Of a DNA stretch of 64,000 nucleotides, positions 1 through 12,048 are shown piece by piece (positions within the stretch are counted from its first letter, which is position 1; every line of letters begins with the position of its first letter). A program made the position numbers and the translations under genes. The notes under the pieces were generated by a model. The model was not told the DNA's origin, searched no databases, and was given only the letters and a program-made list of their open reading frames with translations. Source of the DNA: Astropecten irregularis (taxonomy: Eukaryota > Echinodermata > Asteroidea > Paxillosida > Astropectinidae); NCBI GenBank assembly GCA_963971285.1, contig OZ020255.1, positions 16,264,931 through 16,328,930 on the forward strand. The letters are read 5' to 3'.

Positions 1-272
1 GTGAATGTCCTTGTAACGTTCTAAAAGTAAGACCAGACATTATTTATCGCGTCAACTTTGGTTAATAACTAACCAAAATATTCTAGTAAATAACCTAAAT
101 TTTTCTAATAATTTCAGTGAACGTCCTTGTAACGTTCTAAAAGTAAGACCAGATATTATTTATTGCGTCAACTTTGGTTAATAATTAACCAAAATATTCT
201 AGTAAATAACCTAAATTTTTCTAATAATTTCAGTGAACGTCCTTGTGACTTTCTAAAAGTAAGACCAGATAT
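1..272. repeat. 116-bp monomer block 1 (left-truncated)
   Basis: About 2.3 monomers are visible; the block enters from the left edge. The spacing between successive CAGTGAACGT starts (115 and 231) is 116 bp. Each monomer has two dyads: TTTGGTTA/TAACCAAA around a 5-base loop, and GAACGT/ACGTTC around a 7-base loop. Confidence 0.93.
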
Positions 273-402
273 AGCCCAGTAGAAAGAAGGGATAATGCTT
301 AATGGAGACAAGAAAAATTGGTAGTAAAAATTACAAACGTAAAAGTTGCCAGCAAAAGCTATATTCTACGAGTTGCATATACGCAGCTTTGCATTGCTCA
401 CT
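271..402 (+). repeat. Linker repeat, left copy, first unit
   Basis: This linker (AGCCCAGTAGAAAGAAGGGA through TTGCATTGCTCACT) is a diverged direct repeat of 2050-2182. The two copies bracket the 46/49-bp block, the tRNA-like sequence and the fold-back. The pair recurs in each higher-order unit. Confidence 0.8.
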
Positions 403-403
403 C

Positions 404-1324
404 AGGTGCTTCTTGCTGTCTAGTTTTATTAAATTGCATTGCTGAGCATCAAAGGTGCTTCTTGCTGTCTAGTTTTATTAAATTGCATCGAGCATCAAAG
501 GTGCTTCTTGCTGTCTAGTTTTATTAAATTGCATCGAGCATCAAAGGTGCTTCTTGCTGTCTAGTTTTATTAAATTGCATTGCTGAGCATCCAAGGTGCT
601 TCTTGCTGTCTAGTTTTATTGAATTGCATTGCTGAGCATCAAAGGTGCTTCTTCCTGTCTAGTTTTATTAAATTGCATCGAGCATCAAAGGTGCTTCTTG
701 CTGTCTAGTTTTATTAAATTGCATCGAGCATCAAAGGTGCTTCTTGCTGTCTAGTTTGATTAAATTGCATCGAGCATCAAAGGTGCTTCTTGCTGTCTAG
801 TTTTATTAAATTGCATTGCTGAGCATCCAAGGTGCTTCTTGCTGTCTAGTTTTATTGAATTGCATTGCTGAGCATCAAAGGTGCTTCTTCCTGTCTAGTT
901 TTATTAAATTGCATCGAGCATCAAAGGTGCTTCTTGCTGTCTAGTTTTATTAAATTGCATCGAGCATCAAAGGTGCTTCTTGCTGTCTAGTTTGATTAAA
1001 TTGCATCGAGCATCAAAGGTGCTTCTTGCTGTCTAGTATGATTAAATTGCATCGAGCATCAAAGGTGCTTCTTGCTGTCTAGTTTGATTTAATTGCATCG
1101 AGCATCAAAGGTGCTTCTTGCTGTCTAGTTTTATTAAATTGCATCGAGCATCAAAGGTGCTTCTTGCTGTCTAGTTTGATTTAATTGCATCGAGCATCAA
1201 AGGTGCTTCTTGCTGTCTAGTTTTATTAAAATTGCATTGAGCATCAAAGGTGCTTCTTGCTGTCTAGTTTTATTTTATTGCAACGAGCATCACAGGTGCT
1301 TCTTGCTGTCTAGTTTTATTTTAT
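404..1324. repeat. 46/49-bp minisatellite block a
   Basis: Tandem monomers starting AGGTGCTTCTTGCTGTCTAG. Two length classes alternate: 46 bp with the junction GCATCGAGCATC, and 49 bp with GCATTGCTGAGCATC. The last monomers, before the tRNA-like sequence, are diverged (TTTTATTGCAACGAGCATCA). Confidence 0.94.
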
Positions 1325-1364
1325 TGAATGTAATTTTCATGTTTTCATGAAAAAATCACATGCT

Positions 1365-1436
1365 GGCTCAGGTGGGATTCGAATCCACGACCTCCTGCTT
1401 ACTAGTGCAGGTGCCATACCGCTAGGCCACCGAGCT
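1365..1436 (-). repeat. tRNA-Thr-like sequence, satellite copy 1
   Basis: On the minus strand this has an A-box-like TGGCCTAGCGG and a B-box-like GGATTCGAATCC. Six bases at its ends pair as an acceptor stem (GCTCGG with CTGAGC). The anticodon arm is CCTGC/GCAGG around the 8-base loop ACTAGTAA. That loop contains CTAGTAA, the loop of eukaryotic tRNA-Thr(AGU), plus one extra base. It is better read as a tRNA-derived repeat part, possibly still bound by RNA polymerase III, than as a working tRNA. Confidence 0.7.
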
Positions 1437-1514
1437 AGCTGGGGTCAGCGGGGTGAATCGAATCCAATATCGCGGCAAGTACCGCACTGCATACTTGAAA
1501 ATGAAAAAGTTTTT

Positions 1515-1964
1515 GATGAAAGAGTTCATGAACGGAACAAGAAACGGAACGTGGAATGGAACAAAGAACGAAACTTGGAACGGAACGTGGATTGGAACAC
1601 AGAACAAAATGTAGAAAAAACACAGAACGGAACACAGAGTGGAATGCAGAAAGGGATGCACAACAGAACGCACGACGGAATACAGAACATTGGAATGCGG
1701 AGCGGAACGCAGTGTACGGAATGCACAGATCGGAACGAGATTAGAACACGGATATCGGATAATGAAGCACGAAAAAAAACACGGAATGACACATGCAGAA
1801 CAATCGTTACCCTCTGCATCCCATTCCGCTTTCCATTCTACATTCAGTTCCGTGTTTAATTCCACCTTCTGCTCCAAGTTCTGTTCCAAGTTTCGTTCCA
1901 AGTACCGTTAAACGTTCCATTCCACGATTTGTTCCATCTTCCATTCATTGACTCTTTCATCATC
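1515..1964. repeat. GGAAC/GTTCC fold-back segment, copy 1
   Basis: The left half is a degenerate run of GGAAC/GGAAT words. The right half is rich in GTTCC/ATTCC, their complement. Outer ends also match in inverse: GATGAAAGAGTTCATGAACG on the left and ATTGACTCTTTCATCATC on the right. The whole could fold into a long imperfect hairpin. The five-base words contain few stops, which creates overlapping open frames on both strands that are not genes. Confidence 0.8.
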
Positions 1965-2049
1965 GCTAAGCCCGGTAGACAGGCTACTTCCCCATGACAA
2001 GACCAATATTAAAGACCGGTAGATAGGTCTCTTCCCGGCAGAAAGACCG

Positions 2050-2182
2050 GATAGCCGAGTAGAAAGATGGGCTAATGCCTAATGGAGACAAGAAAAGCTT
2101 GCTAGTAAAAATGACAAACGTAAAAGTTGCACGCAAAAGCTATATTGTACGAGTTGCATCTACGCTGCTCTGCATTGCTCAC
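2050..2182 (+). repeat. Linker repeat, right copy, first unit
   Basis: Right partner of the left linker, starting AGCCGAGTAGAAAGATGGGC. It is followed by a short (TTA)n run at about 2220-2238 and by a conserved tail that leads into the next 116-bp block. Confidence 0.8.
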
Positions 2183-2410
2183 TAACGCTGCTTACTTAGT
2201 TCCAGAAGGAATAGAGAAAGTTATTATTATTATTATTAAACTGGCAGACCTTTGCCTAGACCAGAAACAAGGAGTGACCCTCTTCACTGGTCTGTCGCAA
2301 AGGTTGGGGTAACAACGCCAGGCGGAAAACTGGGGAAGTTCTCCTACCCCTCAAATAACTAAGTTTTTATTTTATTGAATGTAATTTTCATGTCTGCATT
2401 TCTAAATATA

Positions 2411-2977
2411 GATTTATCGTGTCAACTTTGGTTAATAACTAACCAAAATATTCAAGTAAATAACCTAAATTTTTCTAATAATTTCAGTGAACGTCCTAGT
2501 AACGTTCTAAAAGTATTTATCGCGTCAACTTTGGTTAATAACTAACCAAAATATTCTAGTAAATAACCTAAATTTTTCTAATAATTTCAGTGAACGTCCT
2601 AGTAACGTTCTAAAAGTAAGACCAGATATTATTTATCGCGTCAACTTTGGTTAAAAACTAACCAAAATATTCTAGTAAATAACCTACATTTTTCTAATAA
2701 TTTCAGTGAACGTCCTTGTAACGTTCTAAAAGTAAGACCAGACATTATTTATCGCGTCAACTTTGGTTAATAACTAACCAAAATATTCTAGTAAATAACC
2801 TAAATTTTTCTAATAATTTCAGTGAACGTCCTTGTAACGTTCTCAAAGTAAGACCAGATATTATTTATTGCGTCAACTTTGGTTAATAATTAACCAAAAT
2901 ATTCTAGTAAATAACCTAAATTTTTCTAATAATTTCAGTGAACGTCCTTGTGACTTTCTAAAAGTAAGACCAGATAT
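2411..2977. repeat. 116-bp monomer block 2
   Basis: About five monomers of the same satellite, the shortest complete block in the window. One monomer is shortened near 2510-2520, where the AGACCAGATA segment is missing. Confidence 0.93.
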
Positions 2978-3108
2978 AGCCCAGTAGAAAGAAGGGATAA
3001 TGCTTAATGGAGACAAGAAAAATTGGTAGTAAAAATTACAAACGTAAAAGTTGCCAGCAAAAGCTATATTCTACGAGTTGCATATACGCAGCTTTGCATT
3101 GCTCACTC

Positions 3109-4121
3109 AGGTGCTTCTTGCTGTCTAGTTTTATTAAATTGCATTGCTGAGCATCAAAGGTGCTTCTTGCTGTCTAGTTTTATTGAATTGCATTGCTGAG
3201 CATCAAAGGTGCTTCTTCCTGTCTAGTTTTATTAAATTGCATCGAGCATCAAAGGTGCTTCTTGCTGTCTAGTTTTATTAAATTGCATCGAGCATCAAAG
3301 GTGCTTCTTGCTGTCTAGTTTTATTAAATTGCATCGAGCATCAAAGGTGCTTCTTGCTGTCTAGTTTTATTAAATTGCATTGCTGAGCATCCAAGGTGCT
3401 TCTTGCTGTCTAGTTTTATTGAATTGCATTGCTGAGCATCAAAGGTGCTTCTTCCTGTCTAGTTTTATTAAATTGCATCGAGCATCAAAGGTGCTTCTTG
3501 CTGTCTAGTTTTATTAAATTGCATCGAGCATCAAAGGTGCTTCTTGCTGTCTAGTTTGATTAAATTGCATCGAGCATCAAAGGTGCTTCTTGCTGTCTAG
3601 TTTTATTAAATTGCATTGCTGAGCATCCAAGGTGCTTCTTGCTGTCTAGTTTTATTGAATTGCATTGCTGAGCATCAAAGGTGCTTCTTCCTGTCTAGTT
3701 TTATTAAATTGCATCGAGCATCAAAGGTGCTTCTTGCTGTCTAGTTTTATTAAATTGCATCGAGCAAAGGTGCTTCTTGCTGTCTAGTTTGATTAAATTG
3801 CATCGAGCATCAAAGGTGCTTCTTGCTGTCTAGTATGATTAAATTGCATCGAGCATCAAAGGTGCTTCTTGCTGTCTAGTTTGATTTAATTGCATCGAGC
3901 ATCAAAGGTGCTTCTTGCTGTCTAGTTTTATTAAATTGCATCGAGCATCAAAGGTGCTTCTTGCTGTCTAGTTTGATTTAATTGCATCGAGCATCAAAGG
4001 TGCTTCTTGCTGTCTAGTTTTATTAAAATTGCATTGAGCATCAAAGGTGCTTCTTGCTGTCTAGTTTTATTTTATTGCAACGAGCATCACAGGTGCTTCT
4101 TGCTGTCTAGTTTTATTTTAT
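3109..4121. repeat. 46/49-bp minisatellite block b
   Basis: Same minisatellite, 1013 bp, in the second higher-order unit. One monomer has lost three bases (GCGAGCAAAGG-type junction near 3765), a marker shared by blocks c and d. Confidence 0.94.
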
Positions 4122-4161
4122 TGAATGTAATTTTCATGTTTTCATGAAAAAATCACATGCT

Positions 4162-4233
4162 GGCTCAGGTGGGATTCGAATCCACGACCTCCTGCTTACT
4201 AGTGCAGGTGCCATACCGCTAGGCCACCGAGCT
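4162..4233 (-). repeat. tRNA-Thr-like sequence, satellite copy 2
   Basis: Identical in A-box, B-box and anticodon arm to the first copy, including the extra base in the loop. Confidence 0.7.
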
Positions 4234-4311
4234 AGCTGGGGTCAGCGGGGTGAATCGAATCCAATATCGCGGCAAGTACCGCACTGCATACTTGAAAATG
4301 AAAAAGTTTTT

Positions 4312-4761
4312 GATGAAAGAGTTCATGAACGGAACAAGAAACGGAACGTGGAATGGAACAAAGAACGAAACTTGGAACGGAACGTGGATTGGAACACAGA
4401 ACAAAATGTAGAAAAAACACAGAACGGAACACAGAGTGGAATGCAGAAAGGGATGCACAACAGAACGCACGACGGAATACAGAACATTGGAACGCGGAGC
4501 GGAACGCAGTGTACGGAATGCACAGATCGGAACGAGATTAGAACACGGATATCGGATAATGAAGCACGAAAAAAAACACGGAATGACACATGCAGAACAA
4601 TCGTTACCCTCTGCATCCCATTCCGCTTTCCATTCTACATTCAGTTCCGTGTTTAATTCCACCTTCTGCTCCAAGTTCTGTTCCAAGTTTCGTTCCAAGT
4701 ACCGTTAAACGTTCCATTCCACGATTTGTTCCATCTTCCATTCATTGACTCTTTCATCATC
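4312..4761. repeat. GGAAC/GTTCC fold-back segment, copy 2
   Basis: Nearly identical to copy 1; one visible difference is ATTGGAACGCGG here against ATTGGAATGCGG in copy 1. Confidence 0.8.
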
Positions 4762-5207
4762 GCTAAGCCCGGTAGACAGGCTACTTCCCCATGACAAGAC
4801 CAATATTAAAGACCGGTAGATAGGTCTCTTCCCGGCAGAAAGACCGGATAGCCGAGTAGAAAGATGGGCTAATGCCTAATGGAGACAAGAAAAGCTTGCT
4901 AGTAAAAATGACAAACGTAAAAGTTGCACGCAAAAGCTATATTGTACGAGTTGCATCTACGCTGCTCTGCATTGCTCACTAACGCTGCTTACTTAGTTCC
5001 AGAAGGAATAGAGAAAGTTATTATTATTATTATTAAACTGGCAGACCTTTGCCTAGACCAGAAACAAGGAGTGACCCTCTTCACTGGTCTGTCGCAAAGG
5101 TTGGGGTAACAACGCCAGGCGGAAAACTGGGGAAGTTCTCCTACCCCTCAAATAACTAAGTTTTTATATTAATGAATGTAATTTTCATGTCTGCATTTCT
5201 AAATATT

Positions 5208-6372
5208 GATTTATCGTGTCAACTTTGGTTAATAACTAACCAAAATATTCAAGTAAATAACCTAAATTTTTCTAATAATTTCAGTGAACGTCCTTGTAAC
5301 GTTCTAAAAGTAAGACCAGATATTATTTATCGCGTCAACTTTGGTTAATAACTAACCAAAATATTCTAGTAGGCCTAAATAACCTAAATTTTTCTAATAA
5401 TTTCAGTGAACGTCCTTGTAACGTTCTTAAAGTAAGACCAGATATTATTTATCCCGTCAACTTTGGTTAATAACTAACCAAAATATTCTAGTAAATAACC
5501 TAAATTTTTCTAATAATTTCAGTGAACGTCCTTCTAACGTTCTAAAAGTAAGACCAGATATTATTTATCGCGTCAACTTTGGTTAATAACTAACCAAAAT
5601 ATTCTAGTAAAAAACCTAAATTTTTCTTATAATTTCAGTGAACGTCCTTGTAACGTTCGAAAAGTAAGACCAGATATTTTTTATCGCGTCAACTTTGGTT
5701 AATAACTAACCAAAATATTCTAGTAAATAACCTAAATTTTTCTAATAATTTCAGTGAACGTCCTTGTAACGTTCTAAAAGTAAGACCAGATATTATTTAT
5801 CGCGTCAACTTTGGTTAATAACTAACCAAAATATTCTAGTAAATAACCTAAATTTTTCTAATAATTTCAGTGAACGTCCTAGTAACGTTCTAAAAGTAAG
5901 ACCAGATATTATTTATCGCGTCAACTTTGGTTAATAACTAACCAAAATATTCTAGTAAATAACCTAAATTTTTCTTATAATTTCAGTGAACGTCCTTGTA
6001 ACGTTCGAAAAGTAAGACCAGACATTATTTATCGCGTCAACTTTGGTTAAAAACTAACCAAAATATTCTAGTAAATAACCTACATTTTTCAAATAATTTC
6101 AGTGAACGTCCTTGTAACGTTCTAAAAGTAAGACCAGACATTATTTATCGCGTCAACTTTGGTTAATAACTAACCAAAATATTCTAGTAAATAACCTAAA
6201 TTTTTCTAATAATTTCAGTGAACGTCCTTGTAACGTTCTAAAAGTAAGACCAGATATTATTTATTGCGTCAACTTTGGTTAATAATTAACCAAAATATTC
6301 TAGTAAATAACCTAAATTTTTCTAATAATTTCAGTGAACGTCCTTGTAACTTTCTAAAAGTAAGACCAGATA
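5208..6372. repeat. 116-bp monomer block 3
   Basis: About ten monomers. The second carries an AGGCCTA-type insertion after the TATTCTAGT segment, a marker that recurs at the same rank in the later blocks. Confidence 0.93.
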
Positions 6373-6504
6373 TAGCCCAGTAGAAAGAAGGGATAATGCT
6401 TAATGGAGACAAGAAAAATTGGTAGTAAAAATTACAAACGTAAAAGTTGCCACCAAAAGCTATATTCTACGAGTTGCATATACGCAGCTTTGCATTGCTC
6501 ACTC

Positions 6505-7517
6505 AGGTGCTTCTTGCTGTCTAGTTTTATTAAATTGCATTGCTGAGCATCAAAGGTGCTTCTTGCTGTCTAGTTTTATTGAATTGCATTGCTGAGCATC
6601 AAAGGTGCTTCTTCCTGTCTAGTTTTATTAAATTGCATCGAGCATCAAAGGTGCTTCTTGCTGTCTAGTTTTATTAAATTGCATCGAGCATCAAAGGTGC
6701 TTCTTGCTGTCTAGTTTTATTAAATTGCATCGAGCATCAAAGGTGCTTCTTGCTGTCTAGTTTTATTAAATTGCATTGCTGAGCATCCAAGGTGCTTCTT
6801 GCTGTCTAGTTTTATTGAATTGCATTGCTGAGCATCAAAGGTGCTTCTTCCTGTCTAGTTTTATTAAATTGCATCGAGCATCAAAGGTGCTTCTTGCTGT
6901 CTAGTTTTATTAAATTGCATCGAGCATCAAAGGTGCTTCTTGCTGTCTAGTTTGATTAAATTGCATCGAGCATCAAAGGTGCTTCTTGCTGTCTAGTTTT
7001 ATTAAATTGCATTGCTGAGCATCCAAGGTGCTTCTTGCTGTCTAGTTTTATTGAATTGCATTGCTGAGCATCAAAGGTGCTTCTTCCTGTCTAGTTTTAT
7101 TAAATTGCATCGAGCATCAAAGGTGCTTCTTGCTGTCTAGTTTTATTAAATTGCATCGAGCAAAGGTGCTTCTTGCTGTCTAGTTTGATTAAATTGCATC
7201 GAGCATCAAAGGTGCTTCTTGCTGTCTAGTATGATTAAATTGCATCGAGCATCAAAGGTGCTTCTTGCTGTCTAGTTTGATTTAATTGCATCGAGCATCA
7301 AAGGTGCTTCTTGCTGTCTAGTTTTATTAAATTGCATCGAGCATCAAAGGTGCTTCTTGCTGTCTAGTTTGATTTAATTGCATCGAGCATCAAAGGTGCT
7401 TCTTGCTGTCTAGTTTTATTAAAATTGCATTGAGCATCAAAGGTGCTTCTTGCTGTCTAGTTTTATTTTATTGCAACGAGCATCACAGGTGCTTCTTGCT
7501 GTCTAGTTTTATTTTAT
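6505..7517. repeat. 46/49-bp minisatellite block c
   Basis: Same minisatellite, also 1013 bp, with the same order of 46- and 49-bp monomers as block b. Confidence 0.94.
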
Positions 7518-7557
7518 TGAATGTAATTTTCATGTTTTCATGAAAAAATCACATGCT

Positions 7558-7629
7558 GGCTCAGGTGGGATTCGAATCCACGACCTCCTGCTTACTAGTG
7601 CAGGTGCCATACCGCTAGGCCACCGAGCT
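7558..7629 (-). repeat. tRNA-Thr-like sequence, satellite copy 3
   Basis: Same sequence and position within the higher-order unit as copies 1 and 2. Confidence 0.7.
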
Positions 7630-7707
7630 AGCTGGGGTCAGCGGGGTGAATCGAATCCAATATCGCGGCAAGTACCGCACTGCATACTTGAAAATGAAAA
7701 AGTTTTT

Positions 7708-8157
7708 GATGAAAGAGTTCATGAACGGAACAAGAAACGGAACGTGGAATGGAACAAAGAACGAAACTTGGAACGGAACGTGGATTGGAACACAGAACAA
7801 AATGTAGAAAAAACACAGAACGGAACACAGAGTGGAATGCAGAAAGGGATGCACAACAGAACGCACGACGGAATACAGAACATTGGAACGCGGAGCGGAA
7901 CGCAGTGTACGGAATGCACAGATCGGAACGAGATTAGAACACGGATATCGGATAATGAAGCACGAAAAAAAACACGGAATGACACATGCAGAACAATCGT
8001 TACCCTCTGCATCCCATTCCGCTTTCCATTCTACATTCAGTTCCGTGTTTAATTCCACCTTCTGCTCCAAGTTCTGTTCCAAGTTTCGTTCCAAGTACCG
8101 TTAAACGTTCCATTCCACGATTTGTTCCATCTTCCATTCATTGACTCTTTCATCATC
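7708..8157. repeat. GGAAC/GTTCC fold-back segment, copy 3
   Basis: Same segment in the third unit. Confidence 0.8.
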
Positions 8158-8602
8158 GCTAAGCCCGGTAGACAGGCTACTTCCCCATGACAAGACCAAT
8201 ATTAAAGACCGGTAGATAGGTCTCTTCCCGGCAGAAAGACCGGATAGCCGAGTAGAAAGATGGGCTAATGCCTAATGGAGACAAGAAAAGCTTGCTAGTA
8301 AAAATGACAAACGTAAAAGTTGCACGCAAAAGCTATATTGTACGAGTTGCATCTACGCTGCTCTGCATTGCTCACTAACGCTGCTTACTTAGTTCCAGAA
8401 GGAATAGAGAAAGTTATTATTATTATTATTAAACTGGCAGACCTTTGCCTAGACCAGAAACAAGGAGTGACCCTCTTCACTGGTCTGTCGCAAAGGTTGG
8501 GGTAACAACGCCAGGCGGAAAACTGGGGAAGTTCTCCTACCCCTCAAATAACTAAGTTTTTATATTATTGAATGTAATTTTCATGTCTGCATTTCTAAAT
8601 AT

Positions 8603-9769
8603 TGATTTATCGTGTCAACTTTGGTTAATAACTAACCAAAATATTCAAGTAAATAACCTAAATTTTTCTAATAATTTCAGTGAACGTCCTTGTAACGTTC
8701 TAAAAGTAAGACCAGATATTATTTATCGCGTCAACTTTGGTTAATAACTAACCAAAATATTCTAGTAGGCCTAAATAACCTAAATTTTTCTAATAATTTC
8801 AGTGAACGTCCTTGTAACGTTCTTAAAGTAAGACCAGATATTATTTATCCCGTCAACTTTGGTTAATAACTAACCAAAATATTCTAGTAAATAACCTAAA
8901 TTTTTCTAATAATTTCAGTGAACGTCCTTCTAACGTTCTAAAAGTAAGACCAGATATTATTTATCGCGTCAACTTTGGTTAATAACTAACCAAAATATTC
9001 TAGTAAAAAACCTAAATTTTTCTTATAATTTCAGTGAACGTCCTTGTAACGTTCGAAAAGTAAGACCAGATATTTTTTATCGCGTCAACTTTGGTTAATA
9101 ACTAACCAAAATATTCTAGTAAATAACCTAAATTTTTCTAATAATTTCAGTGAACGTCCTTGTAACGTTCTAAAAGTAAGACCAGATATTATTTATCGCG
9201 TCAACTTTGGTTAATAACTAACCAAAATATTCTAGTAAATAACCTAAATTTTTCTAATAATTTCAGTGAACGTCCTAGTAACGTTCTAAAAGTAAGACCA
9301 GATATTATTTATCGCGTCAACTTTGGTTAATAACTAACCAAAATATTCTAGTAAATAACCTAAATTTTTCTTATAATTTCAGTGAACGTCCTTGTAACGT
9401 TCGAAAAGTAAGACCAGACATTATTTATCGCGTCAACTTTGGTTAAAAACTAACCAAAATATTCTAGTAAATAACCTACATTTTTCAAATAATTTCAGTG
9501 AACGTCCTTGTAACGTTCTAAAAGTAAGACCAGACATTATTTATCGCGTCAACTTTGGTTAATAACTAACCAAAATATTCTAGTAAATAACCTAAATTTT
9601 TCTAATAATTTCAGTGAACGTCCTTGTAACGTTCTAAAAGTAAGACCAGATATTATTTATTGCGTCAACTTTGGTTAATAATTAACCAAAATATTCTAGT
9701 AAATAACCTAAATTTTTCTAATAATTTCAGTGAACGTCCTTGTAACTTTCTAAAAGTAAGACCAGATAT
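8603..9769. repeat. 116-bp monomer block 4
   Basis: About ten monomers, matching block 3 monomer by monomer including its private variants. This shows duplication of the whole unit rather than independent expansion. Confidence 0.93.
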
Positions 9770-9900
9770 AGCCCAGTAGAAAGAAGGGATAATGCTTAAT
9801 GGAGACAAGAAAAATTGGTAGTAAAAATTACAAACGTAAAAGTTGCCAGCAAAAGCTATATTCTACGAGTTGCATATACGCAGCTTTGCATTGCTCACTC

Positions 9901-10962
9901 AGGTGCTTCTTGCTGTCTAGTTTTATTAAATTGCATTGCTGAGCATCAAAGGTGCTTCTTGCTGTCTAGTTTTATTGAATTGCATTGCTGAGCATCAAAG
10001 GTGCTTCTTCCTGTCTAGTTTTATTAAATTGCATCGAGCATCAAAGGTGCTTCTTGCTGTCTAGTTTGATTAAATTGCATCGAGCATCAAAGGTGCTTCT
10101 TGCTGTCTAGTTTGATTAAATTGCATTGAGCATCAAAGGTGCTTCTTGCTGTCTAGTTTTATTAAATTGCATTGCTGAGCATCCAAGGTGCTTCTTGCTG
10201 TCTAGTTTTATTGAATTGCATTGCTGAGCATCAAAGGTGCTTCTTCCTGTCTAGTTTTATTGAATTGCATTGCTGAGCATCAAAGGTGCTTCTTCCTGTC
10301 TAGTTTTATTAAATTGCATCGAGCATCAAAGGTGCTTCTTGCTGTCTAGTTTTATTAAATTGCATCGAGCATCAAAGGTGCTTCTTGCTGTCTAGTTTGA
10401 TTAAATTGCATCGAGCATCAAAGGTGCTTCTTGCTGTCTAGTTTTATTAAATTGCATTGCTGAGCATCCAAGGTGCTTCTTGCTGTCTAGTTTTATTGAA
10501 TTGCATTGCTGAGCATCAAAGGTGCTTCTTCCTGTCTAGTTTTATTAAATTGCATCGAGCATCAAAGGTGCTTCTTGCTGTCTAGTTTTATTAAATTGCA
10601 TCGAGCAAAGGTGCTTCTTGCTGTCTAGTTTGATTAAATTGCATCGAGCATCAAAGGTGCTTCTTGCTGTCTAGTATGATTAAATTGCATCGAGCATCAA
10701 AGGTGCTTCTTGCTGTCTAGTTTGATTTAATTGCATCGAGCATCAAAGGTGCTTCTTGCTGTCTAGTTTTATTAAATTGCATCGAGCATCAAAGGTGCTT
10801 CTTGCTGTCTAGTTTGATTTAATTGCATCGAGCATCAAAGGTGCTTCTTGCTGTCTAGTTTTATTAAAATTGCATTGAGCATCAAAGGTGCTTCTTGCTG
10901 TCTAGTTTTATTTTATTGCAACGAGCATCACAGGTGCTTCTTGCTGTCTAGTTTTATTTTAT
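9901..10962. repeat. 46/49-bp minisatellite block d
   Basis: Same minisatellite, 1062 bp, exactly 49 bp longer than blocks b and c. This accounts for the 3445 versus 3396 bp unit period, that is, one extra 49-bp monomer. Confidence 0.93.
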
Positions 10963-11002
10963 TGAATGTAATTTTCATGTTTTCATGAAAAAATCACATG
11001 CT

Positions 11003-11074
11003 GGCTCAGGTGGGATTCGAATCCACGACCTCCTGCTTACTAGTGCAGGTGCCATACCGCTAGGCCACCGAGCT
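11003..11074 (-). repeat. tRNA-Thr-like sequence, satellite copy 4
   Basis: Same sequence and position within the higher-order unit as the other copies. Confidence 0.7.
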
Positions 11075-11152
11075 AGCTGGGGTCAGCGGGGTGAATCGAA
11101 TCCAATATCGCGGCAAGTACCGCACTGCATACTTGAAAATGAAAAAGTTTTT

Positions 11153-11602
11153 GATGAAAGAGTTCATGAACGGAACAAGAAACGGAACGTGGAATGGAAC
11201 AAAGAACGAAACTTGGAACGGAACGTGGATTGGAACACAGAACAAAATGTAGAAAAAACACAGAACGGAACACAGAGTGGAATGCAGAAAGGGATGCACA
11301 ACAGAACGCACGACGGAATACAGAACATTGGAACGCGGAGCGGAACGCAGTGTACGGAATGCACAGATCGGAACGAGATTAGAACACGGATATCGGATAA
11401 TGAAGCACGAAAAAAAACACGGAATGACACATGCAGAACAATCGTTACCCTCTGCATCCCATTCCGCTTTCCATTCTACATTCAGTTCCGTGTTTAATTC
11501 CACCTTCTGCTCCAAGTTCTGTTCCAAGTTTCGTTCCAAGTACCGTTAAACGTTCCATTCCACGATTTGTTCCATCTTCCATTCATTGACTCTTTCATCA
11601 TC
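11153..11602. repeat. GGAAC/GTTCC fold-back segment, copy 4
   Basis: Same segment in the fourth unit. Confidence 0.8.
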
Positions 11603-12048
11603 GCTAAGCCCGGTAGACAGGCTACTTCCCCATGACAAGACCAATATTAAAGACCGGTAGATAGGTCTCTTCCCGGCAGAAAGACCGGATAGCCGAGTAG
11701 AAAGATGGGCTAATGCCTAATGGAGACAAGAAAAGCTTGCTAGTAAAAATGACAAACGTAAAAGTTGCACGCAAAAGCTATATTGTACGAGTTGCATCTA
11801 CGCTGCTCTGCATTGCTCACTAACGCTGCTTACTTAGTTCCAGAAGGAATAGAGAAAGTTATTATTATTATTATTAAACTGGCAGACCTTTGCCTAGACC
11901 AGAAACAAGGAGTGACCCTCTTCACTGGTCTGTCGCAAAGGTTGGGGTAACAACGCCAGGCGGAAAACTGGGGAAGTTCTCCTACCCCTCAAATAACTAA
12001 GTTTTTATATTATTGAATGTAATTTTCATGTCTGCATTTCTAAATATT

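Noticed and set aside
1347..1911. Open frames of 90-170 codons on both strands in each satellite unit
   Set aside because: They cross the tRNA-like sequence and the GGAAC/GTTCC fold-back, overlap in several frames, recur only because the unit is repeated, and match no family.
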